From: Salipiger aestuarii
Lineage (GTDB): Bacteria > Pseudomonadota > Alphaproteobacteria > Rhodobacterales > Rhodobacteraceae
Reading direction: 5' to 3'
Assembly: GCF_003259905.1 (NCBI RefSeq)
Contig: NZ_QLMG01000013.1
Coordinates: forward strand, 28,849-92,848
Length of the DNA stretch: 64,000 bases
Shown here: positions 27,248 to 36,062 of the stretch, piece by piece
Layout of the letters: every line of letters starts with the position of its first letter
Position numbering within the stretch: the first letter of the stretch is position 1
The notes under the pieces: generated by a model
The model's database searches: none
What the model saw: only the letters and a program-made list of their open reading frames with translations
What the model was told of the DNA's origin: nothing
Position numbers and translations under genes: made by a program

Positions 27248-28286
27248 TCTGGCCGGCAAGTCTGTGCTGTTCGTTGTCGCGCGGTTTCACACCAACCTCA
27301 GCTTTGCGGTGCGCGCGCTGGTCGCGGCGGGCGCGCGCGTCACCGTCTGGGCCGGCAAATCCGACGGCCCAGAGGATCACGAGGTGGTGACCCCTCAGGT
27401 CTTTGCGCCCTCGGACACCGACGCGATGACCGCGTCCTGGGCCGCCGCCGCGCCCGACATCGCCTTCTTGCGCAACAGCGCGGCGCTGCGCTTTGCCGCC
27501 GCAAGGATCGGCAAGCGCGCGGGCACGCCGCTGTGGTCCTATGACCTGCACCCGTTTCACCGCCGCGAACCGCTGTCGCGGCGGTTCTACCTGTGGCGCA
27601 AGGGTCTGCCGATCCGCCGGGTCACCGCCAGCCGAGGGCTGGCAGATGTGCGCCCCGACCGCGCGGCGCGCTACCTGCCCTGGCCCGTGGTCGACAGCCC
27701 GCCGCCCCCGATGCCGCAGCGCGACAGCACCGGCCCGGTGACCGTGCTCTGCGCCGCCAAACTCGGCAAACGGCGCAAGATGCAGGACCTGGTCATCGAC
27801 GCCATGCGCGACGCCGGGCGCGCGGGCCGGGCGCGGCTGGTGCTCGCAGGCTCGGACAGCGTGTTCAACGCCCCTGAAGACCGCGCGCACCTGGCCGCGC
27901 TTTACGCCGCCGCCGAAGCGGAACCCTGGATCGAGATGGCCGGACGCGTGCCCTTTCCCGACATGCCCGCGCTATACGCCCGCAGCGACATCTGCATCCT
28001 GCCCAGCTTTGACGAACCCCTGGGTTTTGCACCGGCGGAATCCATGGCCTATGCCTGCGTTCCGGTGATCTCGTCCGAGGCAGGCTCGGCGGGCTATCTG
28101 ACCGCTGACAATGGCATCGTCATCGACCCGCATCGCCCCGGAACCATCCAGGACGCGCTGTCCCGGCTGATCGAAGACCCAGCCCTGCGCGCCCGACTGG
28201 GCGCAGGCGCCCGCGACACCGCCCTGACCGAGCTTGGCCCAGACAGGTTCGTGCAGCGCATGGCCGCCCTCATCGCAGAGGGCTAA
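27240..28286 (+). CDS. Glycosyltransferase, GT4-like fold
   Basis: 348 residues. The C-terminal half carries the group-1 glycosyltransferase signature ARSDICILPSFDEPLGFAPA with the catalytic-region E-x7-E spacing (EPLGFAPAE), followed by MAYACVPVISSEAGSAGYLT and DNGIVIDPHRPGTIQDAL. The N-terminal domain is weakly conserved. It probably transfers a sugar from a nucleotide donor to an envelope acceptor, which is inferred from the family. It overlaps nadE by eight bases, and its stop overlaps that of the convergent metallopeptidase gene. Confidence 0.85.
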   Translation: MADLAGKSVLFVVARFHTNLSFAVRALVAAGARVTVWAGKSDGPEDHEVVTPQVFAPSDTDAMTASWAAAAPDIAFLRNSAALRFAAARIGKRAGTPLWSYDLHPFHRREPLSRRFYLWRKGLPIRRVTASRGLADVRPDRAARYLPWPVVDSPPPPMPQRDSTGPVTVLCAAKLGKRRKMQDLVIDAMRDAGRAGRARLVLAGSDSVFNAPEDRAHLAALYAAAEAEPWIEMAGRVPFPDMPALYARSDICILPSFDEPLGFAPAESMAYACVPVISSEAGSAGYLTADNGIVIDPHRPGTIQDALSRLIEDPALRARLGAGARDTALTELGPDRFVQRMAALIAEG

Positions 28287-28672
28287 AGCCACCATGCGTC
28301 AACCGACGCGATATCGTCGTCGGACCAGCCGAAATGATGCGCGAATTCGTGCACGGTGACATGCGTCACCAGCTCTTGCAGGCTGACATTGCCGCGATCG
28401 CGCAGCTCGGCCAGGATCGGCTGGCGAAACAGGAACACCCGGTCGGGCCAGCTGACCGGATCCGACACCGCCCGCTCGGTCATCGGCACGCCCTCGTACA
28501 GGCCGGTCAGGACCAGCGGATCCTCGATGCCAAGATCGGCCAGCATATCCGCCGGCGGCCACTCCAGCACCTCGATCAGCACATCGCGGGCGCCCGATCG
28601 GAACGGTTCGGGGAACCCCTCGACAGTGGCGCGGGCGATAGCTTCGATGTGATCGTGGTCGGACTGGCTCAT
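28283..28672 (-). CDS. Zincin-like metallopeptidase family protein
   Basis: A 129-residue small cytosolic protein. The zinc motif HEFAHH (HExxH) occurs in THVTVHEFAHHFGWSDDDIA near the C-terminus, with an acidic residue downstream that could be the third ligand. It matches the small PF06262-type zincin family, common in alpha- and actinobacteria but of unproved peptidase activity. ATG 28672 was chosen; the open frame extends 21 codons upstream without homology. It converges on the glycosyltransferase with a 4-bp overlap. Confidence 0.85.
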   Translation of the reverse strand: MSQSDHDHIEAIARATVEGFPEPFRSGARDVLIEVLEWPPADMLADLGIEDPLVLTGLYEGVPMTERAVSDPVSWPDRVFLFRQPILAELRDRGNVSLQELVTHVTVHEFAHHFGWSDDDIASVDAWWL

Positions 28673-28797
28673 GACGCAAGATATGGCCCCGCGCCGTCCG
28701 AAGGCAAAGGTCGTTTTTCGCCCAACGGGTCGCACACCGGACAGAACGCCGCTGACGCAGACTCGAAGCGGCGTGACCCGTACAGGACCTCGCCGAC

Positions 28798-29330
28798 ATG
28801 CTGACCGTTCACCGCAGTCCCACCGTTGTTTGCGAAACCGGCTGCGACCGCGTGATCGACCTTTCGCGCGCCGCGCCTTGCGCCGATGCCCGGCTGGTGC
28901 GGCGCAACCGCGACCATAATCGGCGCCGCGCCGATCTGGTTTGGATCATGGGTCGCATCATCGACATCCTGAGCGAAGCCAATCGCGACAGCTATCGTTT
29001 CGATCCGGACGGGGTCGACGCAAGCGCACAGATCGCCCGCTGCGGCGCCGTGCGACAGGGCCATTTCGACTGGCATTGCGGCAATAGCGACCGAACGCGC
29101 ACCGCGCGCCGCAAGCTTACCATGGTGATCCAGCTTTCAGCCCCGTCGAACGAACCGGGCGGCAGACTGGAAATCATGCCCCGGCGCTCACGGTCGGGGC
29201 CGCGACCACGCGCGGCACCGCCACGCTTTTCCCGAGTTACCCGCTGCATCGCGTTACGCCGGTCGCTGACGATCGGGGCGCACGGTCCCGCCGTCCGATA
29301 GAGGGGCAAGCTCTCGCGAGCCGCGCAAGT
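28798..29330 (+). pseudogene. 2OG-Fe(II) dioxygenase (prolyl-4-hydroxylase-like), frameshifted
   Basis: The first frame gives CDRVIDLSRAAPCADARLVR, RNRDHNRRRADLVWI, a probable small deletion, then RIIDILSEANRDSYRFD, SAQIARCGAVRQGHFDWH (the HxD iron motif), RRKLTMVIQLSAPSNE and GGRLEIMP. Near 29180 the homology moves to another frame: TTRGTATLFPSYPLHRVTPV, which supplies the distal histidine. The two halves of the metal site are therefore in different frames and the gene should be inactive. Relatives hydroxylate proteins or small molecules. The 3' end is approximate. A sequencing error at the shift is the main alternative. Confidence 0.75.
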
Positions 29331-29444
29331 CGCTCAGCCCCCGGGTTGGTCAGCACGACATTCGTGAAACGCAGGGCGGGCGCGGCCGTCAGGCCGCGCC
29401 CGCCCCCCGGCGACGCGCGAAGGCGCGGCGCAAATACAACAGGA

Positions 29445-30371
29445 TCAGAGCATCAGCTGATAGCTGTGCGGCACATAATGGAACGCATCGCCGCGCGTCT
29501 CGACATATCCCAGCGCGGGAAAGGGCATGTGATAGCCGATGAACGGAATCTTGTCGGCGCTCAGCATGTCCAGCGTCTTGCGCCGGGTGGCCGCCGCCTG
29601 CGCCTTGTCAGTGTCAAAGGTCACCTCCCAATCGGGATGGGCCAGCGACCAGACATAGTGATTGGCCAAATCCGCGATCAGCATCAGCTGCTTGCCGCCG
29701 CTTTCCAGCATAAAGCTCATATGCCCCGGCGTGTGCCCCGGCGTGGACACCGCCGTCACACCAGAGGCCACCGCATCGCCATCTGCGATAAACGAGAACT
29801 GTTCCGACAAAGGGGCGACCTTGTTGGCAAAGGCCTCGTCGTTGACACCGGACCAGTGGTCATACTCGACCTGGCCCGTGACGTGCTGTGCGTTGGCAAA
29901 GGTCGGCCCGGTGCCGCCGGTCAGCCCCCCGACATGGTCGCCATGCATGTGCGTGATCACAAGATGGGTCACATCGTCCGCACCATAGCCCGCCGCCTCG
30001 ACCGCCGCGACGATGCCTTCGGGATTCAGCCCGGTGTCGAACAGAATCAGCTCCGACCCGGTGTTGACCAGCGTCGGCGTGAAAAAGAACTGCGTCTTGT
30101 CCGCAGGAATGTTGGCCTCGTGCGATACCTTGGCGAAGGTCTCGTCATCGACGTTAAGCCCGAAGATCTTGTGCGGCTCGTCTTGCGTCGCCGTGCCCGC
30201 CATCAGCGCGGTCACCTCGAAATCGCCAAGGCTGACGCGATTGACCTGCGGCACCTGCGCGCCCTTTTGCGCCACCTGCGCCGCGGCGCCGTGCCCCAGC
30301 CCGGCGGCCAACGGCAGTGCTGCCGCGCCCGTCAATGCCGCCCGGCGTGAAATCCTGTGTCCTGAAAACAT
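29445..30371 (-). CDS. Tat-exported metallo-beta-lactamase-fold hydrolase
   Basis: 308 residues. The N-terminus SGHRISRRAALTGAAALPLA is a twin-arginine signal ending AAAQ, so the folded enzyme goes to the periplasm. The metal set follows: ITHMHGDHVGG, STPGHTPGHMSFML, LIADLANHYV and a late histidine near IGYHMPFPALGYV. This resembles lactonase/arylsulfatase-type MBL hydrolases; the substrate is unknown. ATG 30371 has AGGAGG upstream. It is divergent from the small gene at 30503. Confidence 0.92.
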   Translation of the reverse strand: MFSGHRISRRAALTGAAALPLAAGLGHGAAAQVAQKGAQVPQVNRVSLGDFEVTALMAGTATQDEPHKIFGLNVDDETFAKVSHEANIPADKTQFFFTPTLVNTGSELILFDTGLNPEGIVAAVEAAGYGADDVTHLVITHMHGDHVGGLTGGTGPTFANAQHVTGQVEYDHWSGVNDEAFANKVAPLSEQFSFIADGDAVASGVTAVSTPGHTPGHMSFMLESGGKQLMLIADLANHYVWSLAHPDWEVTFDTDKAQAAATRRKTLDMLSADKIPFIGYHMPFPALGYVETRGDAFHYVPHSYQLML

Positions 30372-30502
30372 GATCCTGTTCCTCCTGTCATGTAGCCGCT
30401 GATATAGGTGGCAATCACGCAACATCCAGAAAGCCTTTACTCTTAGCAGGACGTTAAGGCCCGAAGATGTATTTCGCCGTTCACCCTTTCATGGAGCCTG
30501 TC

Positions 30503-30712
30503 ATGATTCCCGATGAGTCCAATCCCTGCTGGCGCCGCGTACTGACCACCGACAAGGACCTCGCCGGAGCCGTGCTTGCGACCAAGCTTCTGGTCGCCCG
30601 GTTGCGCCGCGAACTGCGGACAAGCCCCGGTGCCCTCAGCACAAAGATCGTCGAACTGCGCGGCTATTTTGAGAAAAATACGTTTGCGATCAAGGATATC
30701 GCGCTCTTTTGA
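30503..30712 (+). CDS. Small conserved-looking protein, unknown function
   Basis: 69 residues from ATG 30503, which has a GGAG seven bases upstream; an in-frame ATG at 30467 would add 12 residues. It is hydrophilic and mixed-charge, with no membrane segment. Visible features are PCWRRVLTTDKDLAGAVLAT near the start and VELRGYFEKNTFAIKDIALF at the C-terminus. It ends 12 bp before the larger unknown gene and is probably its operon partner. I do not recognise a function. Confidence 0.65.
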   Translation: MIPDESNPCWRRVLTTDKDLAGAVLATKLLVARLRRELRTSPGALSTKIVELRGYFEKNTFAIKDIALF

Positions 30713-30724
30713 TAAGGTAAAGCC

Positions 30725-31720
30725 GTGAAAAACGCAATGATGACGGTGGCGCAGGCCACGGCTGCGATCGAGGCGGGCAAGGTGCTTGTCATTGCCGGAG
30801 CCGAAGAGGCGCTTTGCCAATTGCCCAGGGGCCGCTGGATCGGCGGCACGACCGTTTACTTCATCACCGACACCGGCGGCTGCACGGACAGGGAAAACCT
30901 CTTCGTGACGGAAATCGGGTCGGCCACCGCCGCGCGCCCGGTGCTGTACGCCACCCGGGACCTGCCGGACCTGACGCAGGGGCGCTACGATAATGGCCTG
31001 TCGGTCATCATCATTCCCGCGTTCAGCGCGGCGCAGGAAGAATTCGCCCTTCACGCCCCCCGCTATCCGGGCCTTTTGGAGCAACCGCTCATGGGCTGGA
31101 TCAGCGGCGTTCATCTGGACGATCCCGACACCATCCGCCCCAAGGTCTTTGACGGCTCGACGGGTGCGGCCTATACGGACGGCGCGATGGTGATGCATGT
31201 GGAACTGCCACCCGGCAAAGTGGCTGAAATCGACATCCTCAACATCTTTGCCGCAGACGAAACCGCGGATGAGATCATCTTCGAAACAACCGGGTTCAGC
31301 GCCAGAACCGCGATCGTCAACGGCGAACGCGTCGATTTCGCGGATTACCTCGAAAACGCCGGGATCGACACCCGCTGCCCGCTGGTCACCAACTTCGCCG
31401 GCACGGCGATCAACGTCTCCTTTCAGTCCACCAATTCCGGCGAGGGCGTGCATTTCTATGCCCCGGTGATAAAGGACACGCCTTATCGCATCGCGCGGGC
31501 TCATGCGGACTACGCAAAGGAATTTTCCGCCCGTCCGATGGGCGACGGCACGCGGGATCTGTCGTGCAACTGCCTGCTCAACTACCTGTATTCCGATCTT
31601 GAGCGCCAGAAGACCGGCACGTTTACCGGCCCGGCCACCTATAGTGGAATCGCCTACTTTCTGGTGAATCAGGTGGTTGTTCGCCTTGGAATCACGTCAG
31701 TCGATGCGGCGGCCGCCTGA
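30725..31720 (+). CDS. Uncharacterised protein, DUF6976-like (GTG start)
   Basis: 331 residues, cytosolic, no signal or membrane helix. It opens with MMTVAQATAAIEAGKVLVIA and LCQLPRGRWIGGTTVYFITD. I recall this LPRGxWIGGT stretch from an uncharacterised bacterial family (DUF6976), but I could not check. The middle has ARTAIVNGERVDFADYLENA and the C-terminal part a cysteine-bearing SCNCLLNYLYSDLE segment, possibly a sensory or metal site. GTG 30725 has AAGGT upstream; ATG 30737 is an alternative. It forms a two-gene unit with the small upstream gene. No reaction can be assigned. Confidence 0.75.
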   Translation: MKNAMMTVAQATAAIEAGKVLVIAGAEEALCQLPRGRWIGGTTVYFITDTGGCTDRENLFVTEIGSATAARPVLYATRDLPDLTQGRYDNGLSVIIIPAFSAAQEEFALHAPRYPGLLEQPLMGWISGVHLDDPDTIRPKVFDGSTGAAYTDGAMVMHVELPPGKVAEIDILNIFAADETADEIIFETTGFSARTAIVNGERVDFADYLENAGIDTRCPLVTNFAGTAINVSFQSTNSGEGVHFYAPVIKDTPYRIARAHADYAKEFSARPMGDGTRDLSCNCLLNYLYSDLERQKTGTFTGPATYSGIAYFLVNQVVVRLGITSVDAAAA

Positions 31721-31769
31721 ACGCGGCCGATGCAAACGCATCCGCCCGGCGCTGGAAGGGCGGGTCATA

Positions 31770-32720
31770 TCAGCCGATGAAACTTGCCGCGCATTGCGGT
31801 AAAAGCTCCATGATATGATCGCGCGTGCACAGCTGCGTGCCCGCCGTGGTGACAGTCGCACTGGCGGCCGCCGCGCCCAGGGCAAGCGCGTCGGGGGCGG
31901 AAATTCCGCACGCCACCCCATAGGCAAACGCGCCGACAAAGCTGTCGCCCGCCCCTACCGCCGACACCACAGACACCGGCGCCGCGCTGACCTGGGTCAG
32001 CCCTTCGGGCCCCGCCATCACCGACCCGTCCGCGCCGCGCGCCAGGATCACCCGTCCGGCGGCGCCCCGCGCCACCAGCTCGGCGGCGAATTCGGCCGAC
32101 TCGCGCCGGGTGGCCAGCCTGCGGCCGGCCAGGTTCTCGGCTTCTTCGCTGTCCATGCGCAGCACGGCGGGGGCCGGATCGGTGCCCCTGGCCAGCCGCG
32201 CCAGCGCCTCGCCCGACGTGTCCGCGATCACATAGGCGCCGCGATCCTTCAGCCCGGCGCAAAGCTGCGTGGTGAACTCCACCGAGATGCCCGGTGGCTG
32301 GCTGCCGCTCAGCACCACGATGCCGCCCCTGGGTGTGGCGGAGGCGATGGCCTGCAACGCCTCCGCCGCCTCGGCCTCGTCCCAGTGCGGGCCGGGCAGC
32401 ACGAACCGGAACTGTTCACCCGTGCTGCGGTCATGCACGGCAAAGCTTTCGCGGGTTTCGCCCGGCGCCTTCATCCGCACCAGCGGAATGTTCAACTGCA
32501 ACAGCGCCTCTTCCAGCCGCATGCCGTTGGGGCCTGCCAGCGCCACGAACGCCCGCGCCCGCCCGCCAAGCGTCGCCACCACGCGGGCGACGTTGATGCC
32601 GCCCCCGCCGGGGTCGACGTTGATCGGGTCGCAGCGCAGCTTGGGGCCTGCGACGACGCGATCCGCCGTGGTGGACAGGTCCAGCGCAGGGTTCAGCGTA
32701 ACGGTGAGGATATCGTTCAT
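31770..32720 (-). CDS. PfkB-family sugar kinase (1-phosphofructokinase/6-phosphofructokinase II type)
   Basis: A 316-residue ribokinase-fold kinase. The N-terminus ILTVTLNPALDLSTTADRVV and the glycine-rich DPGGGGINVARVVATLGGRA match the hexose-phosphate branch (PfkB, FruK, LacC). The catalytic anion hole and base are in VVSAVGAGDSFVGAFAYGVA (GAGDSF). Which sugar phosphate it uses cannot be settled; no fructose PTS gene is nearby. ATG 32720 chosen; the frame continues 11 codons upstream. It is divergent from gltX, 121 bp apart. Confidence 0.88.
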   Translation of the reverse strand: MNDILTVTLNPALDLSTTADRVVAGPKLRCDPINVDPGGGGINVARVVATLGGRARAFVALAGPNGMRLEEALLQLNIPLVRMKAPGETRESFAVHDRSTGEQFRFVLPGPHWDEAEAAEALQAIASATPRGGIVVLSGSQPPGISVEFTTQLCAGLKDRGAYVIADTSGEALARLARGTDPAPAVLRMDSEEAENLAGRRLATRRESAEFAAELVARGAAGRVILARGADGSVMAGPEGLTQVSAAPVSVVSAVGAGDSFVGAFAYGVACGISAPDALALGAAAASATVTTAGTQLCTRDHIMELLPQCAASFIG

Positions 32721-32841
32721 GGCGATCACTTTCTCCCGGAATGCGGGCACCATGGCACCCTATGCCACCAAGGCCAAGGCGCGCGAACTGGACAAATCGG
32801 CGCGCCTGTGGAATTGCCTCACCCGTAAGCAGGAGCCCAGC

Positions 32842-34179
32842 ATGACCGTCACCCGTTTCGCCCCGTCCCCCACCGGCCACATCCATGTCGGCAACCTTCG
32901 CACGGCGCTGTTCAACCACCTGATCGCGCGCAAATCCGGTGGCACCTTCATCCTGCGCATCGACGACACCGACGCCGAACGCAGCAAGGAAGAATATGTC
33001 GATGGCATCAAGCGCGATCTGGAATGGCTGGGCCTGACCTGGGACAGGACGGAACGCCAAAGCACCCGGCTGGACCGCTACCATGACGCCGCAGACCGCC
33101 TGCGCGCAATCGGGCGGTTCTACGAGGCGTGGGAAACCCCGACCGAGCTGGACCTCAAGCGCAAGAAGCAGCTGAACATGGGCAAGCCCCCGGTCTATGA
33201 CCGCGCGGCGCTGGCGCTGAGCGATGAGGAAAAGGCCAGGCTGCGCGATGAACGCGGCGATGGTGTGTGGCGGTTCAAGCTGCTTCAGGAACGGATCAAC
33301 TGGGACGACGGCATCCTGGGCGAGATTTCGATCGACGCCGCGTCGGTGTCCGACCCGGTGCTGATCCGGGGCGACGGGCAGATCCTGTATACGCTGGCCT
33401 CGGTTGTGGATGACATGGACATGGGCGTCACCGACATCGTGCGCGGGTCGGACCACGTCACCAACACCGCGACGCAGATCCAGATCATCGAATCGCTGGG
33501 GGGCACCGTCCCCGGCTTTGCGCACCATTCGCTGCTGACCGGCCCGCAGGGCGAATCCCTGTCCAAGCGGCTCGGCGTTCTGTCGATCCGCGACCTGCGC
33601 GAGGCGGGCGTGGAACCCGAGGCGCTGCTGTCGCTGATGGCGCGGCTGGGGTCGAACCAGCCGGTCGAATTGCGGCTGAGTCTCGACGACATCGCAGACG
33701 GCTTCGAGCTGTCGCAATTCGGGTCCGCGCCGACGAAATTCGACGAGCAGGATCTGTACCCCCTGACCGCGCGCAAGCTGCACGAACTGCCCTTTGCCGC
33801 CGTCGCGGACGAAATCGCGGCTCTTGGGGTGCCGGCGGACAAGGCCGAACTGTTCTGGTCGGTGACGCGCGAAAATCTGACCACCCGCAAGGACATGCCC
33901 GGCTGGTGGGCGCTGTTCCGCGACGGGGCCGAGCCGCTGATCGCGGATGAGGACCGCGATTTCATCGCCGAGGCCATGGCCCTGCTGCCGCAAGGCCCCT
34001 ACACCCACGACACCTGGGGCGAGTGGACCAGAACCGTCAAGGACGCCACGGGCCGCAAGGGCAAGGGCCTGTTCATGCCGCTTCGCAAGGCGCTGACGGG
34101 GCTGGAACGCGGCCCCGAAATGGCCGATGTGATGCCCCTGTTGCAAAAGATCCCCGCGCGGGATCTGGCCGGGGGCTAA
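32842..34179 (+). CDS. gltX: Glutamyl-tRNA synthetase
   Basis: A 445-residue class I synthetase. The HIGH-equivalent is in TRFAPSPTGHIHVGNLRTAL and the KMSKS-equivalent in GESLSKRLGVLSIRDL. The family motif FILRIDDTDAERSKEEYVDG is intact. Many alphaproteobacteria carry two gltX genes, one acting on tRNA-Gln; which type this is cannot be decided from the motifs alone. ATG 32842 has AGGAG at good spacing. Its stop overlaps that of the convergent DUF2254 gene. Confidence 0.96.
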   Translation: MTVTRFAPSPTGHIHVGNLRTALFNHLIARKSGGTFILRIDDTDAERSKEEYVDGIKRDLEWLGLTWDRTERQSTRLDRYHDAADRLRAIGRFYEAWETPTELDLKRKKQLNMGKPPVYDRAALALSDEEKARLRDERGDGVWRFKLLQERINWDDGILGEISIDAASVSDPVLIRGDGQILYTLASVVDDMDMGVTDIVRGSDHVTNTATQIQIIESLGGTVPGFAHHSLLTGPQGESLSKRLGVLSIRDLREAGVEPEALLSLMARLGSNQPVELRLSLDDIADGFELSQFGSAPTKFDEQDLYPLTARKLHELPFAAVADEIAALGVPADKAELFWSVTRENLTTRKDMPGWWALFRDGAEPLIADEDRDFIAEAMALLPQGPYTHDTWGEWTRTVKDATGRKGKGLFMPLRKALTGLERGPEMADVMPLLQKIPARDLAGG

Positions 34180-35405
34180 AGCCGCCCCGCCAGATCGTCA
34201 CGGTCTTCGCTGACGACCAGATGTTGCCGGGCATGGCGCAGGGCATAGCCTTGCGCCGCCTTCACCGCCGGGGCCATTTCCGCCCAGCCCGAGGATTCCA
34301 GCTGTTTCAGACCGTCCACGGCGATGCCCACCACCTGAGGATGTTCGGCCCCCGCGCGAATAATCGCCGCAAACCCGTCCTCGACCAGGTCCGCGGCGCT
34401 CAGGCGCGGCACCTCGATACGGGGAAATTCGGGGGGCACGTCGCGCAGGCCTTCGCATTCTGACAGCAGACGGGTGATGCGGTGAATGGCGTCGATCGCG
34501 GTGCCCGGATCGTTGATGCCCGGCGACAGCGCGCGCTGCGCGATTTCCGCCAGCACGACGATGCCGAAGCGGGCGTCCTCCTCGTTGGTGCGGGTCTCGC
34601 CCAGTGTGAAGCAGGCGCATAGCGCGTCCGGATCGTCGACCTTGCCCAGCAGCCACGCCAGCGGCCTGCCCTTGAGCACATGCACCCCCGGCGTGACCGC
34701 AAGCGTCAGCGAGGCGCCGGACGCCCCCAGCAGGTCGTCCAGCTTGCTCATGTCGACAAACTGCACATAGCCGCCGCGGGGCGCGGGAACCGCGACGGCG
34801 CTTGCCGGAATCCGCGCGCCCTCGGGCAGCGGCAGCCCGCCCAGCGCGGGGTTGGCCATGGCGCGCGCCAGCGGTTCGCGCGCGTTCTGTTCGACCTTGG
34901 ACAAGGTATCGTCAAGGCTGCCGAGGGTGCTCAGATGGTCGATCCATCGCAGGATCGCGACGACGATGGCGGCGATCACAAGGATGGTGACCCCAAGGAT
35001 CACCACCGAGGTTTCGGGCGCGTAGAACCCCGCGCGATACATCACAAGTGCCGTCAGCGAATACAGGAACGCCCCGGTGAATACCGCCAGAACGGTGTGC
35101 GTGGTGGTATCGGCCAGTTGCAGCCGGTAGGCGCGCGGCGTGGCCTGGCTGGCCGCCGCCTGAAACGCCGAAACCATGACCGACAGCGAAAACGTCGTGA
35201 CGGTCAGCATGGTGCTGGCCAGGACGTTCAGGATCGGGATCACCGCGTCGGGCTTGATTCGCCCCTGCCAGTTGTCCGGCACCAGCGGCAGGATTTTGGG
35301 GGCGAACGCCGCCATGGCCAGCGCCAGCACCGCCCCGAACAGCACCCGCGCGACCAGGTTGCGCGCCACACGGCGCAGCAGCAAAAGCGGCTTGGTCAGC
35401 ATCAT
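34176..35405 (-). CDS. DUF2254-family inner-membrane protein
   Basis: About 409 residues. Four hydrophobic segments occupy the N-terminal ~170 residues, including NVLASTMLTVTTFSLSVMVS, followed by QAAASQATPRAYRLQLAD, a hallmark of the family. The C-terminal two thirds are soluble and include FTLGETRTNEEDARFGIVVL and AQRALSPGINDPGTAIDAIH, also typical. Function is unknown. The chosen ATG (35405) overlaps the TGA of the upstream gene by ATGA; ATGs at 35402 and 35423 are alternatives. Confidence 0.88.
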   Translation of the reverse strand: MMLTKPLLLLRRVARNLVARVLFGAVLALAMAAFAPKILPLVPDNWQGRIKPDAVIPILNVLASTMLTVTTFSLSVMVSAFQAAASQATPRAYRLQLADTTTHTVLAVFTGAFLYSLTALVMYRAGFYAPETSVVILGVTILVIAAIVVAILRWIDHLSTLGSLDDTLSKVEQNAREPLARAMANPALGGLPLPEGARIPASAVAVPAPRGGYVQFVDMSKLDDLLGASGASLTLAVTPGVHVLKGRPLAWLLGKVDDPDALCACFTLGETRTNEEDARFGIVVLAEIAQRALSPGINDPGTAIDAIHRITRLLSECEGLRDVPPEFPRIEVPRLSAADLVEDGFAAIIRAGAEHPQVVGIAVDGLKQLESSGWAEMAPAVKAAQGYALRHARQHLVVSEDRDDLAGRL

Positions 35406-35968
35406 GCGGCGATCTTTCGGCATCCCATCGCCGCCAGCCCGTGATCGACGACGGCGCGTTCGGCATCGCCCAGTCGTTGCGCACGCGGATAGAGCGGCGC
35501 GGCGCGGTCATCCAGGATGGGGGCCTCCCAGCCGATGGTCGTGGCAAAGAAATGCGCGGCCCCCCCGGCGCCGTATTCCGCAAGATAGCCCTGCACGACC
35601 ACGTCAAGATAGCTCAGCAGCAGCGGATGCGCGGCGGTGGGCAGGTGCATCCGTTCCGGCGCGATGGCATACATTGCCAGTTCCGCCACTCCGGGGGCAT
35701 CATGGGTGATGTCGACATCCGCTCCCAGCCGGTCATAGGCGGCTTCGCGGCGGTCGAGCGCCTGCCAGTCGTCGGCGGGCACATGCGCGATCATGCCGTG
35801 GATGGTGCATCCGGGGTCGCGCACGGCGGTCAGATAGGCGACCTTTCGCGTTCCGGTATAGCGCCACGCCCGCCGCCAGCCATGCGCCGAGGCATGGTGC
35901 AGCGGGGCAAAGTGATGGGTGCCTTGATTGACCAAAGACCCGTAGCCAAAGAAGAATGCGCCGGACAT
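35402..35968 (-). CDS. Gamma-glutamylcyclotransferase-like (GGCT/AIG2) protein
   Basis: 188 residues. The N-terminal FFFGYGSLVN is the substrate-loop motif of the GGCT fold, and DRREAAYDRL carries the conserved glutamate region expected for cyclotransfer. Family members release 5-oxoproline from gamma-glutamyl compounds, but many homologues are uncharacterised, so the substrate is open. It is first of a two-gene unit with the DUF2254 protein (ATGA overlap). Its start lies 22 bp from an FNR-type box shared with the divergent Rrf2 gene. Confidence 0.82.
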   Translation of the reverse strand: MSGAFFFGYGSLVNQGTHHFAPLHHASAHGWRRAWRYTGTRKVAYLTAVRDPGCTIHGMIAHVPADDWQALDRREAAYDRLGADVDITHDAPGVAELAMYAIAPERMHLPTAAHPLLLSYLDVVVQGYLAEYGAGGAAHFFATTIGWEAPILDDRAAPLYPRAQRLGDAERAVVDHGLAAMGCRKIAA

Positions 35969-35989
35969 GAAGTGTTTCCCAAGTGTCGA

Positions 35990-36003
35990 TTGATGTATAT
36001 CAA
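35990..36003. promoter_or_regulatory. FNR/Dnr-type box in the divergent promoter
   Basis: The perfect palindrome TTGAT-GTAT-ATCAA matches the FNR-family consensus TTGATnnnnATCAA. For the rightward Rrf2 gene a -10-like TATGTA lies at 36025-36030. That puts the box centre about 41 bp before the expected start site, the class II activator position. For the leftward gene the box would cover the core promoter. Confidence 0.75.
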
Positions 36004-36062
36004 AACAGTGTTTCAGCTATCCTGTATGTAGTTCTCGGCAACCGTAAACCGAGGACAGGCCC

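Noticed and set aside
25121..27259. A 712-codon minus-strand frame opposite nadE
   Set aside because: Shadow frame; it also runs into the out-of-frame MORN gene.
28671..28797. Possible small gene opposite the start of the zincin gene
   Set aside because: No motif, no ribosome-binding site, frame rich in Arg and Pro.
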